Part shown: piece after piece, positions 26,372 to 33,798 of the stretch
How the letters are laid out: each line of letters begins with the position of its first letter
Position numbering within the stretch: the first letter of the stretch is position 1
From: Flavobacteriales bacterium
GTDB lineage: Bacteria; Bacteroidota; Bacteroidia; Flavobacteriales_F; PHOS-HE28
Reading direction: 5' to 3'
NCBI GenBank assembly: GCA_016713875.1
Contig: JADJOI010000003.1
Span: 744,001 to 808,000 of the forward strand
DNA length: 64,000 nucleotides
The notes under the pieces: model-generated
Seen by the model: the letters and a program-made list of their open reading frames with translations, nothing else
The model's database searches: none
Told to the model about the DNA's origin: nothing
Position numbers and translations under genes: made by a program

Positions 26372-27133
26372 TCACGCCACACGTTTCACCAGGCGGAGCT
26401 TGTGCGTGTATCGCTTCTCCTCGCCGTTGAAGATGCCCTGTTGATCGAGCGCATCGATCCGCACGCGGCCACTGGCGTGCACGATACGCCGGTCGCTGAG
26501 CACGATGCCCACATGGATGATGCGCCCGTCCTCGTTGTCGAAGAAGGCCAGGTCGCCGGGCTCCGCGAGCTCCACGAACTCCACCGGGTCGCCCTCCTCG
26601 GCCTGCTGGTGGGCATCGCGCGGCAGGTAGATGCCCATGAACATGAAGAGGGCCTGGGTGAAGCCGCTGCAGTCCACGCCCCACGGCGTGCGTCCGCCCC
26701 AGAGGTAAGGCGCGCCCAGGAAAGGGTGCATGTAGGTCTCCACCAGTTCGCCGCGGTCGCCGCTGCCGTCGAGGGTGTTGGTCACGGCGTTCACCGGTAC
26801 GCGATGGCCTTGGAACAGGATGCTCGCCTCCTTGAAGAAGGGGAGGACCGCTCCGTACGGTAGCATCACCTGCCGTTCGCCCAGGTCGACGATGGATGTG
26901 GTGTCGATCACCCGCAGGTCGGGCTCGGTGTTGGGCTTGTCGCAGGGAAGGAGCTGCTTGTTATCCACCCAGCCTTCGTACCCGTCGTGGTCGAAGCAGA
27001 GGCGGCTCCATTTCTCCGTGCGCTCCAGCACCTCGGCCGTTTCACCGAAAAGCCATTGGGTCACCATCTCGGCGCGGTCGCTCGGGTCCTTGCGGACCGG
27101 GACGATGGACAGGGGGCAGATGACGGAGGGCAT
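26372..27133 (-). CDS. NlpC/P60 family cell-wall peptidase
   Basis: A 253-residue C40 endopeptidase that cleaves gamma-D-Glu to diaminoacid bonds in peptidoglycan stem peptides. An SH3-like N-terminal part (about 1-65) is followed by a linker and the catalytic domain: Cys155 in GVDCSGFTQ, His207 in RIIHVGIVL, and the third-position His219 in VHASGR. No signal peptide is visible, as in several Bacteroidota homologues, so a cytoplasmic or alternative location is possible. Its C-terminal 40 codons are the source-like sequence for the duplicated 3' ends found downstream. Confidence 0.88.
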   Translation of the reverse strand: MPSVICPLSIVPVRKDPSDRAEMVTQWLFGETAEVLERTEKWSRLCFDHDGYEGWVDNKQLLPCDKPNTEPDLRVIDTTSIVDLGERQVMLPYGAVLPFFKEASILFQGHRVPVNAVTNTLDGSGDRGELVETYMHPFLGAPYLWGGRTPWGVDCSGFTQALFMFMGIYLPRDAHQQAEEGDPVEFVELAEPGDLAFFDNEDGRIIHVGIVLSDRRIVHASGRVRIDALDQQGIFNGEEKRYTHKLRLVKRVA

Positions 27134-27163
27134 GGGCGTTGCTTGTTGGGTTATTGCGCGTCA

Positions 27164-27208
27164 CGTGTTGGGGCGTCTTCAACGCGCAACACGTAACGCC
27201 CCAACACG
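27164..27208. terminator. 12-bp inverted repeat between thiolase and NlpC/P60 genes
   Basis: CGTGTTGGGGCG and CGCCCCAACACG pair perfectly around a 21-nt loop that itself holds a related ACGCGCAACACG element. It could end thiolase transcription, though no T-run follows. Confidence 0.4.
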
Positions 27209-27225
27209 CAACGTGGGCCCGTAGG

Positions 27226-28404
27226 TCAGAGCGCTTCGATCACCATCGCGCTCGCGCCACCGCCACCGTTGCAGATGCCGGCGCCGCCATACTTCGCTCC
27301 GTTCTGGCGCAGCACGTTCACGAGCGTCACGATGATCCGAGCGCCGCTGCAGCCCAGGGGGTGGCCCAAGCTCACCGCGCCGCCGTTCACGTTCACCTTG
27401 GCGGGGTCCAGGCCCATGAGCTTGGTGTTGGCGATGCCCACCACGCTGAAGGCCTCGTTCAGTTCCACGAACTGGAGGTCGCTCATCTTCAGGCCGGCCT
27501 TCTCCACGGCGCGGGGCAGGGCCTTGGCGGGGGTGGTGGTGAACCACTCGGGGGCCTGCTCGGCATCGGCGTAGCTCAGGATCCGGGCCAGCGGCTTCAG
27601 GCCGAGGGCCTTGGCCTTGTCCGCGCTCATGAGCACGAGTGCGGCCGCACCGTCGTTGATGGTGCTGGCGTTCGCGGCGGTCACTGTGCCGTCCTTCTGG
27701 AACACGGGCTTCAGGCCAGGGATCTTGTCGAAGCTCACGTTCTTGTACTCCTCGTCCTCGCTCACCACCAAGTCGCCCTTGCGGCCCTTCACGGTCACAG
27801 GCACCACCTCCTCCTTGAACTTGCCGGCGGCCCAGGCGGCGGCGCTGCGCGTGTAGCTCTCGATGGCGAAGGCGTCCTGCTCCTCGCGGCTGATGCCGTG
27901 CTCCTTGGCGCAGAGCTCGGCGCTCACACCCATGGCGGTCTGGTGGTACACGTCGGTGAGGCCGTCCTTCACGATGCCATCGACCAACTGGCCGTGGCCG
28001 TAGCGGTGGCCGTAGCGGCCCTTCTCCACATAGTAGGGGGTCTGGCTCATGCTTTCCATGCCACCGGCCACCACGATCTCGGCGTCGCCGAGCAGGATGT
28101 CCTGGGCGGCCATCATGATGGCCTTCATGCCACTGGCGCACACCTTGTTCACGGTGGTGCAGGCCACCTCGTTGGGCAATCCGGCGAAGCGGGCGGCCTG
28201 GCGGGCGGGGGCCTGGCCGAGGTTGGCCTGGAGCACGCTGCCCATGATCACCTCGTTCACGTCCTCGGGCTTGATGCCGGCCTTTTCCACCGCGGCCTTC
28301 ACGGCGGTGGCGCCCAGCTGGGTGGCGGGCACATCGGCCAAGGCGCCGCCGAAGCTGCCGATGGGGGTGCGTACTGCGGAAACGATGACGACTTCGCGGG
28401 CCAT
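27226..28404 (-). CDS. Acetyl-CoA C-acetyltransferase (thiolase)
   Basis: A 392-residue thiolase that condenses two acetyl-CoA or cleaves acetoacetyl-CoA, of the AtoB/PhaA type by length and motif. The nucleophile is Cys89 in NKVCASGMK; the second motif NGGAVSLGHPLGCSG supplies the histidine, and CNGGGGAS near the end supplies the acid-base cysteine. It stands alone with its own promoter box, so it may serve acetoacetate, ketone-body or branched-chain breakdown rather than a dedicated beta-oxidation operon. Confidence 0.93.
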   Translation of the reverse strand: MAREVVIVSAVRTPIGSFGGALADVPATQLGATAVKAAVEKAGIKPEDVNEVIMGSVLQANLGQAPARQAARFAGLPNEVACTTVNKVCASGMKAIMMAAQDILLGDAEIVVAGGMESMSQTPYYVEKGRYGHRYGHGQLVDGIVKDGLTDVYHQTAMGVSAELCAKEHGISREEQDAFAIESYTRSAAAWAAGKFKEEVVPVTVKGRKGDLVVSEDEEYKNVSFDKIPGLKPVFQKDGTVTAANASTINDGAAALVLMSADKAKALGLKPLARILSYADAEQAPEWFTTTPAKALPRAVEKAGLKMSDLQFVELNEAFSVVGIANTKLMGLDPAKVNVNGGAVSLGHPLGCSGARIIVTLVNVLRQNGAKYGGAGICNGGGGASAMVIEAL

Positions 28405-28426
28405 GGATGGGATTCGTTTGGGGCGG

Positions 28427-28434
28427 CAAAGGTA
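28427..28434 (-). promoter_or_regulatory. Candidate -7 box TACCTTTG for the thiolase gene
   Basis: A perfect TAnnTTTG on the minus strand, 22 nt before the ATG at 28404. Confidence 0.65.
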
Positions 28435-28466
28435 ACCGGGGGTCGTGGTGGATCGGGATGGGCTTC

Positions 28467-28474
28467 TATCTTTG
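28467..28474 (+). promoter_or_regulatory. Candidate -7 box TATCTTTG for tRNA-Ser
   Basis: A perfect TAnnTTTG, 38 nt before the mature tRNA 5' end, divergent from the thiolase promoter 32 nt away. Confidence 0.6.
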
Positions 28475-28512
28475 CCGCCCCGGTCCCGGCCGGGTGTCGT
28501 TAGGAACCACCT

Positions 28513-28605
<93 letters not shown>

Positions 28606-28608
28606 AGC

Positions 28609-28628
28609 CGCCCCGCGCAAGCGGGGCG
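28609..28628 (+). terminator. Hairpin terminator after tRNA-Ser
   Basis: CGCCCCGC-GCAA-GCGGGGCG is a perfect 8-bp stem with a GNRA-type loop, 3 nt after the tRNA, followed by CGTTCGTT. Confidence 0.65.
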
Positions 28629-28736
28629 CGTTCGTTCCGGGCAGCGGGACGAGCTTGCTCGGCCGAGCGGACCGGGACGAACACCAGCTTGCGCAACGGG
28701 CGCGGCTTGAAGCCTCCCCGAACGGGATGCGCAGCC

Positions 28737-28777
28737 CCCCCCCTCTCCGCCAAACCGCCCCGCGCAAGTGGGGCGTT
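28737..28777 (+). repeat. Partial copy of the tRNA-Ser 3' end plus its terminator
   Basis: Repeats the last 16 bases of the tRNA (the C-run through CTCTCCGCCA) followed by a second copy of the hairpin (28756-28775, one G-T wobble) and TTCTTATT. A further shared block, GCTCGGCCGAGCGGA, follows each copy. The stretch 28629-28951 otherwise holds only these repeats and the tRNA-Pro promoter. Confidence 0.8.
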
Positions 28778-28935
28778 CTTATTCGGTGCGGCGAGGCGAG
28801 CGTGCTCGGCCGAGCGGACGAAGGTGTACGGCAGCCTGCCTGCTGGCTCGATGAGTGGCCACTCTCAAGATGGCCCGTCCGGCCGAGCTCTTTCGGCTTT
28901 TTCACGCCATTCCTGCCCGGGAGGGCATGGGCGGC

Positions 28936-28943
28936 TACCTTTG
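28936..28943 (+). promoter_or_regulatory. Candidate -7 box TACCTTTG for tRNA-Pro
   Basis: A perfect match 8 nt before the mature tRNA-Pro 5' end. This limits the transcription start to within about 8 nt of the box. Confidence 0.7.
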
Positions 28944-28951
28944 GCGCCCCT

Positions 28952-29026
28952 CGGGGTGTAGCGCAGCCCGGTTAGCGCACCTGGTTTGGGACCAGGGGGT
29001 CGTGTGTTCGAATCACACCACCCCGA
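28952..29026 (+). tRNA. tRNA-Pro (anticodon TGG)
   Basis: The acceptor CGGGGTG pairs with CACCCCG. The anticodon arm is CCTGG-TTTGGGA-CCAGG, and the T arm has GTTCGAATC. CCA is not encoded (ACA follows). Confidence 0.95.
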
Positions 29027-29034
29027 CAAGGGAT

Positions 29035-29056
29035 GATCCCGCCTCGCGGCGGGATC
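29035..29056 (+). terminator. Hairpin terminator after tRNA-Pro
   Basis: GATCCCGCC-TCGC-GGCGGGATC is a perfect 9-bp stem followed by GTTCTTGT. Confidence 0.7.
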
Positions 29057-29102
29057 GTTCTTGTAACGCCCCCTCCATGATGGCCCGCGCAGCGGGCGAT
29101 CC

Positions 29103-29121
29103 ACCATCCCGACAAGGGATG
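29103..29121 (+). repeat. Partial copy of the tRNA-Pro 3' end and flank
   Basis: ACCATCCCGACAAGGGATG matches 29017-29035 in 18 of 19 positions. Immediately after comes another hairpin, GGGGCTG (29121-29127) with CAGCCCC (29139-29145), then TCTTC. Nothing else is recognised between 29057 and 29328. Confidence 0.7.
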
Positions 29122-29328
29122 GGGCTGTCTCAAAAAGGCAGCCCCTCTTCGGTTCTCTCGGATCGCTGCCCGACCTGGCTTGTCGAATACCCCAGTCTCG
29201 AACGCCTCGGCGACCTGGGAGACGGCCCCCGGCCGTTGGTTCGGCTCCTACCGGGATGGCCCGGCGCGGTTCCTCCGGGGAACCTGGATGGAATGGAGGC
29301 GCACAACGACCGGCCAGCCTGCGTTCGC

Positions 29329-29336
29329 CACCTTTG
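29329..29336 (+). promoter_or_regulatory. Candidate -7 box CACCTTTG for tRNA-Arg
   Basis: One mismatch from TAnnTTTG, exactly 8 nt before the tRNA 5' end, the same spacing as at tRNA-Pro. Confidence 0.55.
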
Positions 29337-29344
29337 CACGATCC

Positions 29345-29418
29345 GATCCCGTAGCTCAGTTGGATAGAGCACCTGCCTTCTAAGCAGGTGGTCGTTGGTT
29401 CGAATCCAACCGGGATCG
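29345..29418 (+). tRNA. tRNA-Arg (anticodon TCT)
   Basis: The acceptor GATCCCG pairs with CGGGATC. The D arm is AGCTCAGTTGGATAGAGC, the anticodon arm CCTGC-CTTCTAA-GCAGG, and the T arm GTTGG-TTCGAAT-CCAAC. CCA is not encoded. The 264 nt from here to the next gene show no further feature. Confidence 0.95.
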
Positions 29419-29682
29419 CAGCAGACCTGGCCGGCTTGCCGGTGCCCGAAGGTCGCCTGTTCTCGACCTGCCCTGGCTGCACCTGGATCGGTGCGGACGC
29501 GGTCGTTCCACCCGATCCAGCCGCTTTTCCGGGCTGTACGTGGACGCGCTCGGCAGGGCGTCATCCGCGTCGGTCGGGTGTCAGGGGTGACTGGTCGAAT
29601 TGTTAGATCCTGAGGGCCTTTCAGGGGCGTACCGATGGAGGCTGGTGGGCAATTTCGCGCCACCAAGAACCCGCCGGAACCC

Positions 29683-32600
29683 ATGCGCACCACCCTGACC
29701 TCGATCGCCACGGCGATCGCCATCGTCCTCTCCGCGGAAGCATGGGCCGTCACCTACTACGTATCGCCGACCGGCAACGACGCCAGCGCAGGAACGTCCA
29801 CCACCTCCGCCTGGCGCACGATCGACCGGGTCAATCAGCTCGGCACGGCTCTGAACGCCGGCGACCAGGTCCTCTTCCAACGGGGCGGCGTATACCGCGG
29901 CAAGCTCACCATCTCCGACAGCGGGGTGTCCGGCAATCCGATGGTGGTGGGCGCCTACGGTACCGGCGCCGATCCGGTGATCGCAGGAAGCGTGGCCGTT
30001 ACCGGATGGACGGTGTACAGCGGCAACATCTGGCAGGCCACCGTGAGCCAGGATGTGAAGTACGTGTACTTCAACGGCACCCTGCAGAACCTGGCGCGCT
30101 ACCCGAACACGGGCTGGCTGCGCACGGACAATGCGGCGAGCACGAGCACCGTGGACGCCGCCCTCACTCAAGGCAGCGGCTATTTCACCGGGGCCACGAT
30201 GGTGCTGCGGACCACCAACTGGAGCTATGACACCGCACGCGTGACCGCGCACACGGGCACCACGCTCACGCACACGAGCACGGGCAACACCATGGGTGCC
30301 CAGCAATGGGGCTACTTCCTGCGGAACAAGCTCAGCCTGCTGGATGCCGCCGGCGAGTGGTTCTACGACAAGGCCACGGACAAGCTGTACATGTGGTGCC
30401 CGTCCAACGCCAACCCGAACAGCAACCTGGTGGAGGCGGCCGTGCTGGACAACGGCATCTACATGGGCTGGCAGCGCAACAACTGGCGCATCCAGAACAT
30501 CCAGTTCAAGCATCACACGGACGCCTCCCTGCGCATGAGCGGCACCTACAACGTCGAAGTGGCCAATTGCTCGTTCAGCGACACCTACCAGACCATCCGC
30601 AGCACGGGTTCGCAGCAGAACTTCCATCACCTCACCATCACCCGCACGTATGGCACGGCGGTGCTGCTCCTGGACGACAACAGCACGTTCACCAACTGTT
30701 CCATCGCGGACGTGGCCCTGCAGCCCGGGCTTGGGGAGAGCAACTGGGGCTACTTCGGCATCCGCTCCACGGGCAGTGGCATGGTCTTCTCGGACAACAT
30801 CGTCACCAACGTCGGCTACATCGGGATGGTGATCGAGCAGAACGCCCTGATCGAGCGCAACGTGGTGACCCAGCCCCTGGCGATCCTGAACGACGGCGGC
30901 GGCATCGCGATCGACAATGCGGATGGTCTCATCATGCGGAACAACCTGGTGATGAACATGGTGGGCAACACCGAAAGCGTCGCGCCGGAGCACACCAGCT
31001 TTTTCCCCATCTGCCACGGCATCTATTTCGGCAACATCAGCATCAAGAACACCCTGATCGAGAAGAACACCGTGGCCAACTGCGCCAGCAGCGGCATCCA
31101 TGTGGATCATACCATGGTGAGCACGGGCAACCAGATCAAGGACAACGTGCTGTACAACAACGGGGTCCAGCTCTCCATCTCGGACTACAGCAACTACAAC
31201 GGCCCCGGCGCGACCGCCCCCTACCATGTGCCTGCCTTCAACACGGTGTACTCCGGCAACACGATGTACTGCCTCACCAAGGACCAGTTGTGCATGAGCC
31301 AGCTGCACGTTTACAACGCCAACAGCTGGGTGGACTACGGGGCCTTCAGCAACAACTACTACTACAACCCCTTCAATGAGCTGAGCGTCGAGCTGTTCAA
31401 CACCAGCGGTGGGGTGCGGAAGTTCTTCACGCTGGAGCGCTGGCAGACCGAGCGGGCGGAGGACGCGACCTCCATGCGCAGTCCGCTCCGCCAGAACGCG
31501 TGGAGCACCACCGCCGAGCTCACGGGCAACCTGGTGGTCAACGGCACCTTCACCAGCAACGTGACCGGTTGGGGCGGCTGGCCCACCAACGCCACGGCCA
31601 CCCACGACATCACCCGGCTGGACAATGGCTGCCTGAAGGCCTACATCCCCAACAACAGCGTCTATTGGGAGTACAGCATCCAGAACCCGGACCAGTTCGC
31701 CATGACGAACGGCCAGTGGTACCGGATGCGCTTCAGCCTGCAGAGCACCGCCCACGGTGAGGTGTACGCCGGGGTGAAGGGCATGTCGCAGATGACCAGC
31801 GCGAACCAGATCTACGGTCGGGGCTTCCCCTTCAGTCCGGAGCGGCGCGAGGTGGAGTTCTACTTCCAGAGCAACCTGACGGATCAGGCGCTGGTGCGCT
31901 TCCTGAACCACTACACGGAGCCGCTGTACTATATGGACAACGTGCAGCTGCACCGCGTGAACGTGGCGGCCGTGGACCCCACAGTGGAGCACAAGCTGCT
32001 GGTGAACGAGCAGGCGACGGCACAGACCTTCACCCTCAGCGGCACGTGGAAGGACGTCACCGGCACCGTGCAGGCCTCGACCGTCACGCTGCAGCCGTAC
32101 ACCTCCAAGGTGGTATACCGCACCAGCACCACGGGCGGCACCACCGGCACGGTCGGCGCCAAGGTCTTCCTCGACGGACCGATGAACTACACGGCCGGCA
32201 CCATGGCCACCACCTTGCGCACCCAAGGAGTGCTTCCGCAGGCCGAGCCCTATACCGCACTGGGGATCACGGTGGCCAATCCGGGTGCGACCGCTGCTTC
32301 CAGCGTCTGGAACGCCACGGGCAGCACGGCGGTGGTGGACTGGGTGGTGCTGGAGCTGCGGAACGCGGACGCCTCCTACTCGGTGGCCGAACGCCGGGCG
32401 GCCTTGCTCCGTGCCGACGGCAACGTGGTGGATGCCAGCGGAGGCACGCAGGTGACCTTCAGCACCACCACGGTGGGCAAGCGGCTGGTCATCCGCCATC
32501 GGAACCACCTGTCGGCCATGGTGAACAGCACCATCAGCTCGAACGGCCAGGTGATGGACTTCACGCTGACCAGTGTTGGGCTTTACGGAACCAACGCCAT

Positions 32601-32871
32601 GCGGGTGAACGGCAGCGTGCGGGCCCTTTGGGCGGGCGATGTGTCGCGAAATGGCACGGTGAGCTACACCGGCTCGTCCAACGACCGCGACCCGGTGCTG
32701 GTGGCGGTGGGCAGCACGGTGCCGACGGCCACGGTGAGCGGCTACCGCATCGAGGACGTCAACCTGGACGGCATCGTGAAGTACGTCGGGAGCGGAAATG
32801 ACCGCGACCACATCCTGACCACGGTGGGCGGCACGGTGCCCACGGCGGTGCGTGTGGCGCAGCTGCCGTAA
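29683..32871 (+). CDS. Secreted right-handed beta-helix protein with dockerin-like C-terminus
   Basis: A 1062-residue exported protein. A signal peptide (1-22) leads to YYVSPTGNDASAGTS, a typical opening of pectate-lyase-like beta-helix enzymes, and helix coils with many Asn/Ser ladders run to about residue 600 (NNLVMNMVGN, IEKNTVANCASSGIHV). Residues 615-750 look like a carbohydrate-binding beta-sandwich (NLVVNGTFTSNVTGWGGWP). The last 237 residues (826-1062) are shared with the large protein at 57346 and hold two dockerin-like segments (DVSRNGTVSYTGSSNDRD, DVNLDGIVKYVGSGNDRD). A role in polysaccharide breakdown is inferred; catalytic residues cannot be named. ATG 29683 was chosen by the signal peptide. 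Confidence 0.8.
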   Translation: MRTTLTSIATAIAIVLSAEAWAVTYYVSPTGNDASAGTSTTSAWRTIDRVNQLGTALNAGDQVLFQRGGVYRGKLTISDSGVSGNPMVVGAYGTGADPVIAGSVAVTGWTVYSGNIWQATVSQDVKYVYFNGTLQNLARYPNTGWLRTDNAASTSTVDAALTQGSGYFTGATMVLRTTNWSYDTARVTAHTGTTLTHTSTGNTMGAQQWGYFLRNKLSLLDAAGEWFYDKATDKLYMWCPSNANPNSNLVEAAVLDNGIYMGWQRNNWRIQNIQFKHHTDASLRMSGTYNVEVANCSFSDTYQTIRSTGSQQNFHHLTITRTYGTAVLLLDDNSTFTNCSIADVALQPGLGESNWGYFGIRSTGSGMVFSDNIVTNVGYIGMVIEQNALIERNVVTQPLAILNDGGGIAIDNADGLIMRNNLVMNMVGNTESVAPEHTSFFPICHGIYFGNISIKNTLIEKNTVANCASSGIHVDHTMVSTGNQIKDNVLYNNGVQLSISDYSNYNGPGATAPYHVPAFNTVYSGNTMYCLTKDQLCMSQLHVYNANSWVDYGAFSNNYYYNPFNELSVELFNTSGGVRKFFTLERWQTERAEDATSMRSPLRQNAWSTTAELTGNLVVNGTFTSNVTGWGGWPTNATATHDITRLDNGCLKAYIPNNSVYWEYSIQNPDQFAMTNGQWYRMRFSLQSTAHGEVYAGVKGMSQMTSANQIYGRGFPFSPERREVEFYFQSNLTDQALVRFLNHYTEPLYYMDNVQLHRVNVAAVDPTVEHKLLVNEQATAQTFTLSGTWKDVTGTVQASTVTLQPYTSKVVYRTSTTGGTTGTVGAKVFLDGPMNYTAGTMATTLRTQGVLPQAEPYTALGITVANPGATAASSVWNATGSTAVVDWVVLELRNADASYSVAERRAALLRADGNVVDASGGTQVTFSTTTVGKRLVIRHRNHLSAMVNSTISSNGQVMDFTLTSVGLYGTNAMRVNGSVRALWAGDVSRNGTVSYTGSSNDRDPVLVAVGSTVPTATVSGYRIEDVNLDGIVKYVGSGNDRDHILTTVGGTVPTAVRVAQLP

Positions 32872-32880
32872 GGTGGCTCA

Positions 32881-33043
32881 GAACCTGTTTGCAATACCCG
32901 CATTTGGCTGCGCGTTGGTCTTTAACGACCATACTTCGCCGCGAGAACAGTCACGTAGCTCCGGCTATGCTCCTATTCTCGCGTCTCGTCTGGTCGCCAA
33001 ATCCTCAGCGCTCGCTTCAAAAGGGGGTATTGCAAACAGGTTC
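32881..33043. mobile_element. MITE-like palindromic element
   Basis: A 163-bp element with perfect 19-bp terminal inverted repeats GAACCTGTTTGCAATACCC (32881-32899) and its complement (33025-33043), flanked by TCA on both sides as a likely 3-bp target duplication. Inside are nested inverted repeats: ATTTGGC (32902-32908) with GCCAAAT (32996-33002), and CGCGAGAA (32940-32947) with TTCTCGCG (32976-32983). The whole could fold as one long hairpin. It encodes no protein, so it needs a transposase in trans. The right-hand TCA forms the batE stop codon. Confidence 0.8.
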
Positions 33044-33796
33044 TCAGATGGCTTGCAGCGAAGCGGCGGGCATCCAGCCCACGTTGCCGTTGGCGAGCGT
33101 CACCTCCACCCATCCGGAACGCTCGGTTCCGAGGCTCACCTTGGTGCCCGAATGCAGCATGAACAGTGTGGTGGACCCGTCACGCGGTTCGCTGCGCACA
33201 TCCACCCGCGGCTGCATCACGATGGCCGCCGCCGGGTGCTCCACGGCGCGAAGCCTGCGCGCGGCGAGGCCCACGGCCATCAACGAGAAGACCGCGCTCG
33301 CGGCGGCGAGGGCAAGTCCAGCTGTCCTGAGCCCCCCACGCAGGAGGAGGGCGAGCGCGGCGATCACGAAGGCCAGGCTCCAGCCCCAGAGCGCGCGTCG
33401 GGCCCACTGGTCCACATCACGACCACCGAGATAGCGCTCCCACGTGCCGCCCAGCCGGAAGGCCGGCAGCTCGTTCACGCGGTCCATGGTCCGCTGCCGG
33501 GCCAGTTCCAGGTTCGCCTTCACGTCCTCCGCTCCGGGCTCGAGCAACAGGGCCCGCTCATAGTACACGAGGGCCTCGGGCACATGGTCCAATTTGAAGT
33601 GGCAGTTGCCGATGGCATAGGCCAGGCCTGCGCTGCGCCAGTGCTGGTACACGGAGTCGAACAGGGCGAGCGCACCGGCGTGGTCACCGAGCGTGTAGGC
33701 CACCGTGGCGCGGCCCACGAGGGTGTCGGCCGTGGTGCGGTCCATGGCCGGAGCGATACCGGGAAACAGGCAGAAGGCGAGGGCGATGGTGCGCAT
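33044..33796 (-). CDS. batE: BatE-like protein (TPR and SH3 domains)
   Basis: A 250-residue protein with a signal peptide (about 1-17), TPR repeats (about 22-95; GDHAGALALFDSVYQHW, VPEALVYYERALLLEPG), two membrane helices (about 135-175) and a C-terminal SH3-like domain (VDVRSEPRDGSTTLFMLHSG, WVEVTLANGNVGWMP). This is the BatE plan. It is the last gene of the Bat operon, 2 nt after batD. Its TGA stop is the target-duplication base triplet of the adjoining MITE, so the original end may have differed slightly. Confidence 0.88.
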   Translation of the reverse strand: MRTIALAFCLFPGIAPAMDRTTADTLVGRATVAYTLGDHAGALALFDSVYQHWRSAGLAYAIGNCHFKLDHVPEALVYYERALLLEPGAEDVKANLELARQRTMDRVNELPAFRLGGTWERYLGGRDVDQWARRALWGWSLAFVIAALALLLRGGLRTAGLALAAASAVFSLMAVGLAARRLRAVEHPAAAIVMQPRVDVRSEPRDGSTTLFMLHSGTKVSLGTERSGWVEVTLANGNVGWMPAASLQAI

Positions 33797-33798
33797 GG

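Noticed and set aside
29103..29125. preQ1-riboswitch-like ACAAGGGATGG string
   Set aside because: It is a copy of the tRNA-Pro flank, with no aptamer stem and no queuosine gene downstream.
29581..32811. 1076-codon minus-strand frame antisense to the beta-helix gene
   Set aside because: Val/His/Gly/Ala-rich mirror translation; the plus strand has a signal peptide and clear domains.
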